Shown: positions 50,486 through 59,295, counted from the stretch's first letter. The stretch is DNA of 64,000 bases from DAOUMF01 sp034408935 (GCA_034408935.1 DAOUMV010000021.1:1-64000), one strand, 5' to 3'. Notes: a model not told the origin generated them from the letters alone. Translations and numbers: made by a program.

Positions 50486-51535
50486 TTGCAGACGGGAGAG
50501 CCGCAGACTCAAGCCGGGGCCTTGGCAGCACCAGCTGAGTGGACTATGCCTAAGCGGCCTGGAGTTGGCGCCAACATCTGGAAATTCATTCGGCGCAAGC
50601 CGCTGGGCGCCTTCGGGATGTTCCTGGTCATACTGATGGTTGCCATGACGGTGGGCCCGCCCAAGGCCGAGTTTGGGACACCGGAGCTCCCGGACCGCCC
50701 CCTGGGATTCGAGTTGGGAAAGCCGTTCATGGCCCGCTACGAGGCCAACGACGTCTTTCGGGGAGGAGAGCGGAACGCCATAGTGGGCTCCATCGACCGC
50801 TTCTTGGATCCCAGCGCCAGGCACTGGTTTGGCACGGATCGCGGCGGACACGACACCTACTCTGTCATGGTCTATGCCGCCCGACGCTCCCTCTTCATCG
50901 GCCTCTGGGCTCTCACCTTCGCCACCATCGTCGGCTGCACCATCGGCGTCATCTCCGCCTACTTCCGTGGCTGGTCCGATACTCTTCTCCAGCGCTTCAT
51001 GGACTCGCTCCAGGCCTTCCCTCCGTTGCTGTTGCTGATCCTCATAATCTCCCTGTTCGAACCCAACCTCACCATCATGGCCATAGCCCTGGGGATCGTC
51101 GGTGTAACCAGCGTGCAGCGCATCGTGAGAGGCGTCGTGCTGTCCACCCGGGAGGAGCCCTACGTGGAGGCCGCCCGCGTCATCGGTGCCAGCGACTTCC
51201 GCGCCATGGTCTTCCACATCATGCCCAACATCATGGCGCCCGTTATCGTTGTCTTCACCATCGGCCTCGGCTCCGTCATCCTGGCTGAGGCCGCCCTCGC
51301 CTTCATCGTCCCGGAGGCCGTTCCCTCCGACCCATCCTGGGGCATCATGCTGCACTACACGCAACAGTACCTGCCGCCCTTCCCGCCCTTCTTGCCTTTC
51401 ACCCTACTTGAGGGAGATCCGGAAGGGTATCATACCCTGGCGGCCGGCGGAGCCATCGTCCTATCGGTGTTGGGCTTCAACCTCGCTGGCGATGCCCTGC
51501 GCGACGTGCTAGACCCCCGCTTGCGTGTTGGCTGA
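50486..51535 (+). CDS. Peptide-type ABC transporter permease, DppC-like
   Basis: 349 residues. N-terminal PKRPGVGANIWKFIRRKPLGAFGMFLVILMVAMTVG is the OppC_N-type helix; HWFGTDRGGHDTYSVMVYAARRSLFIGLWAL is the DppC hallmark, and the EAA loop is YVEAARVIGASDFRAMVFHIMPNIMAP. The C-terminus GFNLAGDALRDVLDPRLRVG is typical. A TTG at 50486 with AGGAG upstream is used; an ATG at 50546 is an alternative. An insertion of ~25 residues near 300 (YTQQYLPPFPPFLPFTLLEGDPEGYH) is unusual. Forms the translocation pore with one of the two B permeases. Confidence 0.9.
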   Translation: MQTGEPQTQAGALAAPAEWTMPKRPGVGANIWKFIRRKPLGAFGMFLVILMVAMTVGPPKAEFGTPELPDRPLGFELGKPFMARYEANDVFRGGERNAIVGSIDRFLDPSARHWFGTDRGGHDTYSVMVYAARRSLFIGLWALTFATIVGCTIGVISAYFRGWSDTLLQRFMDSLQAFPPLLLLILIISLFEPNLTIMAIALGIVGVTSVQRIVRGVVLSTREEPYVEAARVIGASDFRAMVFHIMPNIMAPVIVVFTIGLGSVILAEAALAFIVPEAVPSDPSWGIMLHYTQQYLPPFPPFLPFTLLEGDPEGYHTLAAGGAIVLSVLGFNLAGDALRDVLDPRLRVG

Positions 51536-51592
51536 TATCTTTCGTAGTCACGGCCGGCGATTGCGGCTGAGCTGAGCCGAAAGGAGACGGCA

Positions 51593-53590
51593 ATGGTGGA
51601 GTCCACCTACTGGAGCAACTTCTGGCGGAAGCGCGTCAGCCGCCGTCGTCTGCTGGGTTCAGCGGCCTTGGGAGGCGCTGGTCTGGCGGCGGCGGCCGTC
51701 GTCGGCTGCAACGGCGGTGGTGGTGGCGGTGGTGGAGGTGGTGGTGGCGGACCCAACGTCCTCCGCTACACCGGCTACGATGCTCTGGTCTTGGACAGTT
51801 TCGACCCCCACCACACCCAGTTCGGGCCTCTCTACAGCGGCCACTCCGCCGTGTTCAGCAAGCTCTTCAAGTACCGCTCCCACATGGCCCAGGAAATGGT
51901 GCCAGACCTCGCCGAGGACTTCCCCGAAGTCAGCGGCGATGATCCGGAGAAGCCCACTGAGTTCGTCATCCACCTCCGCAAGGGCATCACCTTCCACGAC
52001 CCCGCCAGCGTGTCCCCGGACGTGCGCGGCAAGCTTGCCATCAAGAATGCCGCCAAGAAGTTCCCAGGCCTGCCCGGCCGCGAGCTGACGGCCGAGGATG
52101 TCAAATGGAGCTTCGAAAGACAGAAGAACGAGGACAGCCCCCGCTTCTCGACCTTCTACCGCAGCAGTCAGTACAAGACGATGGAGAAGATCGAGGTCAT
52201 AGACCCCTACACCCTCAAGATCACCACTGCCCAGCCCATATCGCCCCTCCTCCACTTCCTCGCGGACACCAACGCCTTCATCATTCCCAAGGAGGTAGTG
52301 GGGGAGAGGGACTCCGTGGAGTTCCCGGGCTCAGAGCCTCAGAGCCGTATGATCGGCACCGGGCCGTTCATGTGGGGGGAGCTGAAGTCGCTCCAGGAGA
52401 TCACCGTCTTCCGCAACCCCGATTGGTTCGCCCGCGATGACCCCATCGACCCCGGCACCCCGACCGGGCCCGACACCGAGTCCGGGCTGGAGTACCCCTC
52501 CGACCTCATTCCCAACGATGCCCGTCGGGAGTTCGTCGGGCCGCCCCCGGGCGCCAACGAGCGGCCCTACTTGGACGGGTACATCGCCTTCATGATCGTC
52601 GACAACGCCACCGTCGAGTCGCTGTTCCGGGCCAAGAGGATCGACGTCGGCGCCGGCCAGGGCGACCCCCAGTGGGTGTTCGACATCAAGGACGACAAGC
52701 CCGAGCTGGAGCTCCTGCGAGGCATCGTTTCCGGCTGGGTGAACACCCGTTTCAAGGTGTTCGATCAAGAGACCGGTGCCCCTTGTACCCTCTGGAACGA
52801 CCCCCGTCTCCGCAAGGCGGTTCACCTGGCCGCCGACCGCCAGCAAGTGGAGGACTTCATCTGGGCCGGTGATGCGATCATGACGGGGCCCGTGGGGCCT
52901 GCCATCAAGAAGTGGGCGCTCCCTCAGGAGGAACTGCTCAAGATACCCGGATACCGGACGATTCGGGAGGAGCGGGAGGAGGACTTGGCCGAGGCTCGCC
53001 GCCTGTACGAGGAGGCAGGCAGCCCCGAGCTTGAGTTCGTGTTCGCCGACACCCCGGACTACATCAAAGACTTCGCCCCAGACTTCTTGGAGGGCCTCCG
53101 TCTCAGCATAGGGGCCAACGTCAAGAAGGAGGTGATCCGCTCCTACCCCATCATCGCCGAGCAGCTCCTCAAGGGCTGCGGCACGATGGAGGCCACCTGG
53201 GGCTTCGACAACGGCTGGATCGATCTAGACGACTGGGTCTATCCCTACTTCAAGACCGGCGGCCCCAAGAACTCCTTCGGCGTGAGCGACCCTGAGCTGG
53301 ACAAGCTCTTGGACGCCGAGCGGCTGGAGTTCGACGAGGAGAAGCGTCGCGAGATCGGTTACCAGATCCAGCGGTACATCCTGGGCATCAAGCCGGACGG
53401 GAGCGGCCCGCTGGACCTGAAGCCCGACACCGCAGCCTTTGCCCGCCTCGACTACGCTACGCTCATCGGTGCCAGTGTGTCTTGGCCCTACTATAAGAAC
53501 CGCTACACTTTCCCCTGGTTCGGCAACAACGAGTGGATTGCCAACCAGTGGCTGGACACCAGCGACCCGTCCTACGGGGGACGCGCCTAG
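51593..53590 (+). CDS. Peptide-type ABC transporter substrate-binding lipoprotein (SBP_bac_5)
   Basis: 665 residues. A twin-arginine signal (RVSRRRLLGSAALGGAGLAAAAVVGC) ends in a VVGC lipobox, followed by a run of 13 glycines as a spacer. The mature part matches family-5 binding proteins (ITFHDPASVSPDVRG, AEDVKWSFERQKNEDSP, IGTGPFMWGELKSL, DPRLRKAVHLAADRQQVEDFIW, EARRLYEEAGSPELEF). It captures solute outside the membrane and hands it to the permeases encoded just upstream. It starts 57 bases after the C permease; AAAGGAG precedes the ATG. Tat export suggests that it folds in the cytoplasm. Confidence 0.93.
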   Translation: MVESTYWSNFWRKRVSRRRLLGSAALGGAGLAAAAVVGCNGGGGGGGGGGGGGPNVLRYTGYDALVLDSFDPHHTQFGPLYSGHSAVFSKLFKYRSHMAQEMVPDLAEDFPEVSGDDPEKPTEFVIHLRKGITFHDPASVSPDVRGKLAIKNAAKKFPGLPGRELTAEDVKWSFERQKNEDSPRFSTFYRSSQYKTMEKIEVIDPYTLKITTAQPISPLLHFLADTNAFIIPKEVVGERDSVEFPGSEPQSRMIGTGPFMWGELKSLQEITVFRNPDWFARDDPIDPGTPTGPDTESGLEYPSDLIPNDARREFVGPPPGANERPYLDGYIAFMIVDNATVESLFRAKRIDVGAGQGDPQWVFDIKDDKPELELLRGIVSGWVNTRFKVFDQETGAPCTLWNDPRLRKAVHLAADRQQVEDFIWAGDAIMTGPVGPAIKKWALPQEELLKIPGYRTIREEREEDLAEARRLYEEAGSPELEFVFADTPDYIKDFAPDFLEGLRLSIGANVKKEVIRSYPIIAEQLLKGCGTMEATWGFDNGWIDLDDWVYPYFKTGGPKNSFGVSDPELDKLLDAERLEFDEEKRREIGYQIQRYILGIKPDGSGPLDLKPDTAAFARLDYATLIGASVSWPYYKNRYTFPWFGNNEWIANQWLDTSDPSYGGRA

Positions 53591-53659
53591 CGAGAGTGAC
53601 CGGCAGAACCGTGCGGAGCCGGCGAGCGCCCGCCCCGCGGCGCTCCTCGTGCCCCGGGC

Positions 53660-54451
53660 CTAGAACACGGCTACCGTGCTGCCGCCGTCCACCTGGACGG
53701 TCGTACCCGTGATGTAGCGGGCCTTCACCGAGGCCAGGAAGACCACCAGGTTCGCTACGTCCTCAGGGTCACCCAGGTGCCCCATAGGCACCCGCCGCTC
53801 CTCGATCTCGATCGCCTCCTCCATCGCCATCCCCGCTCCCTGGGCGTGCTCCTCGATGAGGGATATCAGGCGCTCCGTGGCGATGTTCCCCGGGCAGACG
53901 TTGTTCACGGTTATCCCTTCCGGTGCCAGCTCCCGCGACAGGGTCTTGGCCATGCCGACGACACCCAGGCGCGCCGTGTTGGACAGGATCAGCCGGTCGA
54001 TGGGCTGCTTGACCGCCACGGAGGTGATGTTGATGATGCGGCCGCCCCCGGAGCGTCGCAGCGAGGGGAGTGCCTCCCGCGTCGTGCGGATGGCTGACAT
54101 CAGGTTCTGGTTGATGGCGTGCAGCCAGTCCGTCTCGTCCATCTCCACGAAGGTGCCGGTGGGCGGCCCGCCCGCGTTGTTGACGACTATATCCAGCCGC
54201 CCGAACGTGTCCACCGTTTCCTTGACCACCCGCTTGATGTCCTCATAGCGGGCCATGTCGCACACTAGCGAGAAGACCTCGGCGTCCGTCTCCAGGCGGA
54301 TCGTTTGGGCGGTATCGGCCAGGGCGGTGTTGTCGCGCGCGCAGATGCTGACGTTGCAGCCCTCCCGCGCTAGGCCCATGGCGACGGCCCGGCCGATCCC
54401 CTTGCTGGAGCCGCCCACCAGGGCCGCCTTCCCTTTCAGTCCCAGATCCAT
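53660..54451 (-). CDS. SDR-fold protein lacking the usual YxxxK active site
   Basis: 263 residues. The cofactor loop GGSSKGIGRAVA, VVNNAGGPP and the C-terminal ITGTTVQVDGGSTVAVF are classical SDR features. After the catalytic-Ser strand (IINITSVAVKQP), the usual YxxxK is replaced by ILSNTARLGVVGMAKTL, with no Tyr or Lys at the expected places. A known SDR subgroup has this SNxxR pattern, so it is not a simple mutation, but the reaction is uncertain. It stands alone and converges with the binding-protein gene. Confidence 0.88.
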   Translation of the reverse strand: MDLGLKGKAALVGGSSKGIGRAVAMGLAREGCNVSICARDNTALADTAQTIRLETDAEVFSLVCDMARYEDIKRVVKETVDTFGRLDIVVNNAGGPPTGTFVEMDETDWLHAINQNLMSAIRTTREALPSLRRSGGGRIINITSVAVKQPIDRLILSNTARLGVVGMAKTLSRELAPEGITVNNVCPGNIATERLISLIEEHAQGAGMAMEEAIEIEERRVPMGHLGDPEDVANLVVFLASVKARYITGTTVQVDGGSTVAVF

Positions 54452-54580
54452 CAGCTACCCCTTGCGCCTGCCTGCAGGTGGGCAGGTCTCTGTGCCGGTC
54501 TTGGGGGTATCCTATGACTTCCGCAATCGTCGTTCAACGTCCGATTCGGCATCCCGGGGCAGGGAGTGGCGGTCTTCCCC

Positions 54581-54610
54581 TTGACGGGGCGGGCCAGCAG
54601 GCGCTAAAGT
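54581..54610 (+). promoter_or_regulatory. Promoter of the cobalamin operon
   Basis: TTGACG (54581-54586) and TAAAGT (54605-54610), 18-base spacer, just upstream of the cobalamin riboswitch. Confidence 0.6.
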
Positions 54611-54624
54611 GCGGCTGACAACCG

Positions 54625-54815
54625 AATAGCGTGTTGGCAGGGGTCCCTGCGACCCCGCGGCGGTGGGCTGCTCGCCGTCGTGGGGCAGGGGTCAAAAGCG
54701 AAGCCGGTGAGAGGCCGGCGCTGTCCCGCAACTGTATCCCCGGGTCCCGGCGATACCGGGGGAGCCAGGTCGCCTGCCCCTGTCGGGTACCAGCCTTCGC
54801 GGAAAGGCATGGGAT
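54625..54815 (+). promoter_or_regulatory. Cobalamin (adenosylcobalamin) riboswitch
   Basis: Core elements in order: AAAAGCGAAGCCGGTGAGAG, GCCGGCGCTGTCCCGCAACTG (matching the conserved CaGnCCCGCnACUGU), then the B12-box region AGCCAGGTCGCCTG. The 5' part contains the first paired domain (GGCAGGGGTCC and GGGGCAGGGGTC). It ends 16 bases before a terminator that lies upstream of btuF. Confidence 0.92.
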
Positions 54816-54830
54816 TCAGCAGCGAAGCGA

Positions 54831-54860
54831 GACCCCTGCCTGAGCGGGCAGGGGTCTTTT
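54831..54860 (+). terminator. Expression-platform terminator before btuF
   Basis: GACCCCTGCC and GGGCAGGGGTC form a 10-bp stem around TGAGC, followed by TTTT. It lies between the cobalamin aptamer and the btuF start. Confidence 0.85.
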
Positions 54861-54910
54861 GTGTCGTTTGCCCCCATTGCCTTCCGACCAGTCTCGGGAG
54901 GTTTTACATC

Positions 54911-55849
54911 ATGAGGCTACGTTACCTAGTGGTCCCCCTGGTGGCCCTGCTCGCCCTCGCCTGCAACGGCGACGACTCCGGCCCAGCCGCCACGCCCACC
55001 GCCGTGCAGGAGACGGTCGCCACCCCTTCACCGGCCGTGTTCCCGGTCACCGTCACGGACAGCAACGGAAAGCAGCTTGTCCTGGAGTCCGCACCTGAGA
55101 GCATCGTCGCTCTCGCTCCTTCCTTCGTGGAGATCCTCTTCGGCGTCGGTGCCGGCGACGCCATCGTCGCTGTCGACGAGAACAGCGACTTCCCACCGGA
55201 AGCCGCCGCCAAGACGAAGCTCAGCGGCTTCGAGCCCAGCGTCGAGGGCATCGCTGCCCTGGAGCCTGACCTGGTGATCATCTTCTTCGATCCAGGCGGT
55301 CTTCAGGAAGCCCTCGAGGGCCTCGGCATCCCCGTCCTCTTGCTAGCATCGCCGCAGTCCGTTGAAGGCGTTTTCGACCAGATCCTCCTCCTGGGCGAGG
55401 CGACTGGTCACACCGATGATGCCATGCAACTCGCCGACGCCATGCGTGAGGACGTCGACGCCATCACTGAGAAGCTCGCCGAGGTCCAGGAGGGCCCGAG
55501 AGTGTTCCACGAGATCGGCCCCGAGCTGTACACGGCCTCGGACGAGGATTACGTTGGTGACCTCTACACCATCCTCAAGGCTCAGAATATCGCCACCGGA
55601 TCCGGCCCCTTTCCTCAGCTCACTGAGGAGGCCGTCATAGCCGCCGACCCCGAGGTCATCATCCTGGCCGATATCCCCGCTGTCACTCCGGAGGAGGTCA
55701 AGGCCCGCCCCGGTTGGGATAGCATCTCCGCCGTTCAGAACGACCGCGTCTTCGCGGTGGACCCTGATCTCGTGAGCCGCCAGGGCCCTCGTCTGGTAGA
55801 CGGGCTGGAGGAGCTCGCTAGACTGCTGTACCCGGAGCGCTTCCCTTGA
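54911..55849 (+). CDS. btuF: Cobalamin/iron-siderophore-type ABC substrate-binding lipoprotein (BtuF)
   Basis: 312 residues. Signal peptide LRYLVVPLVALLALAC ends in a lipobox, followed by a Thr/Pro-rich linker. The mature protein is a class III (helical-backbone) binding protein: PESIVALAPSFVEILFGVGAGDAIVAVDENSDFP, IAALEPDLVIIF, LLLGEATGHTDDAMQLAD and the C-terminal GWDSISAVQNDRVFAVDPDLVSRQGPRLVDGLEELARLLYP. It is assigned to B12 because of the riboswitch just upstream and the adenosyltransferase downstream. GGAGG lies 9 bases before the ATG at 54911; longer in-frame starts run through the riboswitch. Confidence 0.9.
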   Translation: MRLRYLVVPLVALLALACNGDDSGPAATPTAVQETVATPSPAVFPVTVTDSNGKQLVLESAPESIVALAPSFVEILFGVGAGDAIVAVDENSDFPPEAAAKTKLSGFEPSVEGIAALEPDLVIIFFDPGGLQEALEGLGIPVLLLASPQSVEGVFDQILLLGEATGHTDDAMQLADAMREDVDAITEKLAEVQEGPRVFHEIGPELYTASDEDYVGDLYTILKAQNIATGSGPFPQLTEEAVIAADPEVIILADIPAVTPEEVKARPGWDSISAVQNDRVFAVDPDLVSRQGPRLVDGLEELARLLYPERFP

Positions 55850-56952
55850 ACATCCTCCGCCGGGCCCCGGCCGTAGACGCCGCCCGGCCCCTGACGGCCG
55901 GCGAGCGCCTCGTGCTCTCACTGGGGCGCTCCCCCTGGCCGCGCTACCTCCTGGCCGCAGTCGCTCTCCTGGGGGCGGCCGCTCTGGCCCTGGCCGTGGG
56001 CCCGGCCGGTATCCCCTTGGATGCCACCGCGCGCATCCTTCTCTCCCGCCTGCCCGGCGTGGAGGTGGCCGATAGCCTTCCCGCACATTGGCGGGACATC
56101 ATTTGGGAAGTGCGTCTGCCGCGGGTACTGCTCGCGGGGCTTACGGGTGCCGTGCTAGCGATGGCCGGGGCCACCTACCAGGGCGTGTTCCGCAACCCCT
56201 TGGCGGATCCCTATCTCATCGGCGTCGCCACGGGCGCCGCCATGGGCGCCACCATCGTCATCGTCGCCGGGGCGCCCCACTCCTGGCATGGCCTCAGCGT
56301 CCTGCCCCTGGCCGCCTTCGCTGGCGCCATCGCCTCCGTGCTGGTGGTGTACGGCGTGGCCCGGCAGGGCAACACCCTGCCCACCACAACCCTGATCCTC
56401 GCCGGTGTTGCCGTCGCCTCCCTCTCCACAGCCATCACCTCCTTCCTTATGCTGCGCAGCACGACGCACATGTTCTCCATCTTCTCGGTGGTGCTGGGCA
56501 GCTTCAACACTGCCACCTGGAGCGAGCTGCGTTGGGCCGTACCCTACGTGCTGCCCGCCGCCGTGGTCATCCTCGCCTACGGCCGCATCCTCAACGTCCT
56601 CAGCCTCGACGAGGAGCAGGCCCGCCAGCTCGGCGTCAATCCCCAGCAGGCGAAGCTCCTCCTTCTGGGTGTCGCTTCCTTGGCCACCGCCGCCGCCGTG
56701 TCCGTCGCCGGCACCATCGGTTTCGTGGGGCTCATAGTCCCGCATGCCGTGCGCCTCCTCTGGGGCCCCGACAACCGTCAGCTCCTGCCGATGTCCATTC
56801 TCTTCGGCGCCACCTTCCTCATCCTCGCGGACCTCATCGCCCGCACCGTGGACCAGCCTGCGGAGGTGCCGGTGGGCATCATCACCGCCTTCTGTGGCGT
56901 GCCATTCTTCCTCTACCTCCTGCGCCGGGCCCGACTGGGGGCCTACTGGTGA
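55846..56952 (+). CDS. btuC: Cobalamin ABC transporter permease (BtuC/FecCD type)
   Basis: 368 residues with ~10 transmembrane helices. VRLPRVLLAGLTGAVLAMAGATYQGVFRNPLADPYLIGVATGAAMG is the BtuC hallmark, with SLDEEQARQLGVNPQQAKLLLLGVASLATAAAVSVAGTIGFVGLIVPHAVRLLWGPDNR and the C-terminal EVPVGIITAFCGVPFFLYLLRR coupling region. The TTG at 55846 overlaps the btuF stop. Exports nothing and imports the BtuF ligand in the family scheme. Coupled on both sides by overlapping stop and start codons. Confidence 0.92.
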   Translation: MNILRRAPAVDAARPLTAGERLVLSLGRSPWPRYLLAAVALLGAAALALAVGPAGIPLDATARILLSRLPGVEVADSLPAHWRDIIWEVRLPRVLLAGLTGAVLAMAGATYQGVFRNPLADPYLIGVATGAAMGATIVIVAGAPHSWHGLSVLPLAAFAGAIASVLVVYGVARQGNTLPTTTLILAGVAVASLSTAITSFLMLRSTTHMFSIFSVVLGSFNTATWSELRWAVPYVLPAAVVILAYGRILNVLSLDEEQARQLGVNPQQAKLLLLGVASLATAAAVSVAGTIGFVGLIVPHAVRLLWGPDNRQLLPMSILFGATFLILADLIARTVDQPAEVPVGIITAFCGVPFFLYLLRRARLGAYW

Positions 56953-57758
56953 CGACGCTGATTGACAACAGAAGCGCCGCCCTCGACGTCCGCGGCGTTA
57001 CCGTAGCCTACGGATCGCGGGTGGCCTTGCGGGATGTCTCCCTGGCCCTGCCTGAGGGCCAGCTCCTGGGTCTGGTGGGCCCCAACGGCTCCGGCAAGAC
57101 CACCCTCATCCGCGCCGTCAGTGGCGTCGTCCTCCCGCAGGAGGGAGGCATCCGCCTGGACGGGTCCGACGCTGTGGCGCTGTCGACGCGGGAGATGGCC
57201 CTACGGGTCGCCGTGGTCCCCCAGAATCCGCATCTCCCACCGGCCTTCACCTCGCTGGAACTGGTGCTGATGGGCCGCACGCCACATCTCAGGCTGCTCC
57301 AGGGCGAAGGACAGCCTGACCTAGAGGCGGCACGACGGGCTATGCTGGCTACCGAGACCTGGGAGCTGGCGGAGCGCCGCATCGGCGAGCTCTCCGGCGG
57401 CGAGCGTCAGCGTGTGCTCGTAGCCCGCGCCCTGGCCCAGGATACCCCGTTGTTGCTCCTGGACGAGCCCACCGCTCACCTGGACATCGGCCACCAGGCG
57501 GCGACCCTGCGCCTGATGGCGCGGCTGTGTCGGAGCGAGGGCAAGGCCGTCCTTGCCGCCGTCCACGACCTCACCCTGGCCGCCCAGTTCTGTCACCGCC
57601 TGGTGATGCTCCACCTGGGCCGCGTGGTGGCCGAGGGCAGCCCAGAGGAGGTGCTCACCCCTGAGCGCCTACAACACGTGTACGGCGCCTCGGTCCACGT
57701 CCTGCCTCACCCGCTGACGGGGCGGCCCGTGCTGGCCCCAGACCGCGACGCCGGGTAG
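56949..57758 (+). CDS. btuD: Cobalamin ABC transporter ATP-binding protein (BtuD type)
   Basis: 269 residues. Walker A GPNGSGKTTLIRAVSG, Q-loop VVPQNPHLPPAFTSLELVLMGRTPHLRLL, signature LSGGERQRVLVARALAQ, Walker B LLLLDEPTAHLD and the H-loop AAVHDLTLAA are all intact. The C-terminal ~35 residues (VLTPERLQHVYGASVHVLPHP) are typical of FecE/BtuD. The GTG at 56949 overlaps the btuC stop (GTGA). It drives B12-type uptake with BtuC and BtuF and is followed after 13 bases by the adenosyltransferase. Confidence 0.93.
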   Translation: MTTLIDNRSAALDVRGVTVAYGSRVALRDVSLALPEGQLLGLVGPNGSGKTTLIRAVSGVVLPQEGGIRLDGSDAVALSTREMALRVAVVPQNPHLPPAFTSLELVLMGRTPHLRLLQGEGQPDLEAARRAMLATETWELAERRIGELSGGERQRVLVARALAQDTPLLLLDEPTAHLDIGHQAATLRLMARLCRSEGKAVLAAVHDLTLAAQFCHRLVMLHLGRVVAEGSPEEVLTPERLQHVYGASVHVLPHPLTGRPVLAPDRDAG

Positions 57759-57771
57759 ACTGGTCGCTGAC

Positions 57772-58344
57772 ATGCCGCGGCGGCCCGCCAGATCCAAGCT
57801 CTACACCCGCACGGGTGACCGGGGGGAGACGGCGCTGTTCGGTGGCGACCGCGTCCCCAAGGATCATCCTCGTGTCGAGGCATACGGCAGCGTCGACGAA
57901 CTGAACTCCGTTCTCGGCGTCGCTCTCTCTTTCATCCGCCAGCGACGCGTCGCCGCTGCCCTTCAGTCGATTCAGAACGAGCTGCTCAACATCGGCTCCG
58001 AGCTAGCAGCCGAGTCTGGCTTGGGGGCCAAGAGGAGCCGCGCGTCCATCGATCCCCAGGGCAGGATCGCCAACCTGGAGCGCCTGATCGACGAGTACGA
58101 CGCCAAGCTGCCACCCCTGCGCACGTTCATCCTCCCGTCCGGCTCGCAGGCGGGCGCTCTGCTCCACCTGGCGCGCAGCGTCTGCCGCCGCGCCGAGCGG
58201 GCCGTCGTCCGCCTCTCCCATCAGGAGGACGTGAACCCCCAGCTCATCGTCTACCTCAACCGGCTGTCCGACCTCCTATTCGTGCTCGCTCGCTACGTGA
58301 ACAAGGCCGCCCGCAGGCCGGAGACGCCCTGGCGCAAGGGGTAG
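57772..58344 (+). CDS. Cob(I)alamin adenosyltransferase, PduO type
   Basis: 190 residues. Transfers an adenosyl group from ATP to cob(I)alamin, making coenzyme B12. KLYTRTGDRGETALFGGDRVPKDHPRVEAYGSVDELNSVLG is the N-terminal ATP-binding signature. RTFILPSGSQAGALLHLARSVCRRAERAVVRL carries the conserved Arg and Glu of the C-terminal helix, and the end is YLNRLSDLLFVLARYVNKA. As the product of imported B12, adenosylcobalamin is the ligand of the riboswitch, closing a feedback loop. The last 11 codons are duplicated exactly at 59416-59449. Confidence 0.93.
   Translation: MPRRPARSKLYTRTGDRGETALFGGDRVPKDHPRVEAYGSVDELNSVLGVALSFIRQRRVAAALQSIQNELLNIGSELAAESGLGAKRSRASIDPQGRIANLERLIDEYDAKLPPLRTFILPSGSQAGALLHLARSVCRRAERAVVRLSHQEDVNPQLIVYLNRLSDLLFVLARYVNKAARRPETPWRKG
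58309..58342 (+). repeat. 34-base direct repeat, copy 1 (adenosyltransferase 3' end)
   Basis: An exact match to 59416-59449. It ends in the GGGGT just before the stop codon. The DNA between the copies holds the small membrane protein and the DinB gene. Confidence 0.75.
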
Positions 58345-58348
58345 GCAT

Positions 58349-58633
58349 ATGTCAGAGCGGCCACGCCCGCTAGTCATAGCACTTCTCGCATCCTTCATGT
58401 TGCTGCGCCTCGCTGTGCTTGCTGGTCTGCTGGCCATCCTTGGCTGGTTCTTCTTCTCGGTGTTGAAGCGCGATTTCCCGGGTGGTCTTGTCGCATTTCT
58501 CCCAGTGCTTTTGGTCGGGGCAGCCTCGTTCTATGTAGGTGGTCGTCTCGCTCTGAAGCATCGCAGGCAGTCTCAGCAGGCCCTTGAGCAATATCGGGTG
58601 CGCGTCCGTGCCAAACGTGAGCGCGAGAGTTAG
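58349..58633 (+). CDS. Small two-helix membrane protein
   Basis: 94 residues with two transmembrane helices (LVIALLASFMLLRLAVLAGLLAILGWFFF and GLVAFLPVLLVGAASFYVGGRLAL) and a basic C-terminal helix (KHRRQSQQALEQYRVRVRAKRERES). No family is recognised. It starts 5 bases after the adenosyltransferase stop with no strong ribosome-binding site. Its codon use (Arg CGT, Leu CTT) is a little unlike the flanking genes. It could be part of the B12 operon or of the segment flanked by 34-base repeats. Confidence 0.55.
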   Translation: MSERPRPLVIALLASFMLLRLAVLAGLLAILGWFFFSVLKRDFPGGLVAFLPVLLVGAASFYVGGRLALKHRRQSQQALEQYRVRVRAKRERES

Positions 58634-58658
58634 CCGCAAGTTGGCGAGGGGCTCGATT

Positions 58659-58675
58659 CTAAGGCGTAGCCTTAG
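58659..58675. repeat. Hairpin repeat CTAAGGC-GTA-GCCTTAG
   Basis: A perfect 7-bp inverted repeat. A second copy with loop GAA is at 60346-60362; both are preceded by ATT and followed by a G-rich stretch. Confidence 0.65.
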
Positions 58676-58755
58676 GCGCGGACGGAGGGGTGGATAGGAA
58701 ACCCACATGGCGTGTATGCGTCGCTTCCGGCAGTACCACCTGAGGGAGAGCACGA

Positions 58756-59295
58756 ATGAGTCGTACAGCGGTCGAGCAGCTCTTGCGCCTGATGGACGGC
58801 GCCTTTGCGGGCGTTGGCGAATCTCCGGACGACTGCCACTCGCTCCTCGCTAACCTGCGCAGCGTCGGCGAGGACGAGTGGGGCTGGCGCCCTCCCGGCG
58901 GCCACCGCTCCATCTTCGACATCGTGCGGCACGTTGGGGAGTGCTACTACGTGTACGACAGCCTTGCCTTGGGCGACGGCAGCATGAATTGGGACCAACC
59001 CGGCACCGTGCCCACAGTCGAGAAGGAGACGGCGACGAGAGCGGTGTTGGACTGGCTGCGAGAGGGCCACCATCGCTTCCGAGACCACGTCGCCGCGTTG
59101 ACCGACGAGGATCTGGCGCGGCCCGGCCGCGTGGCCTGGCACGAGGGGAAGGATCTGCGGTGGATCATCGCACTGATGATCGAACACGACCTGTACCACG
59201 CAGGGGAGATCAATCACATTCGGGCGCTGTGTCAGGGGAACGACCGCTGGAATGTGGAGTCGCCCTGGGCGGAGCCGCCCGCGTCAGATGCTTGA
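58756..59295 (+). CDS. DinB-like four-helix protein
   Basis: 179 residues of the DinB/YfiT fold. Likely metal His ligands are in IVRHVGECYYV, and in MIEHDLYHAGEINHIRAL (two His, 4-8 residues apart), with DWLREGHHRFRDHVAAL in helix 3. Relatives include thiol-dependent transferases and DNA-damage-inducible proteins of unknown role. The ATG at 58756 follows GGGAGAGCACGA. It lies within the segment flanked by the exact 34-base repeats. Confidence 0.85.
   Translation: MSRTAVEQLLRLMDGAFAGVGESPDDCHSLLANLRSVGEDEWGWRPPGGHRSIFDIVRHVGECYYVYDSLALGDGSMNWDQPGTVPTVEKETATRAVLDWLREGHHRFRDHVAALTDEDLARPGRVAWHEGKDLRWIIALMIEHDLYHAGEINHIRALCQGNDRWNVESPWAEPPASDA

Noticed and set aside
56088..56948. Arg/His-rich in-frame extension of the BtuD gene into btuC
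   Set aside because: It is a shadow of btuC; the GTG at 56949 with stop-start overlap is the natural start.
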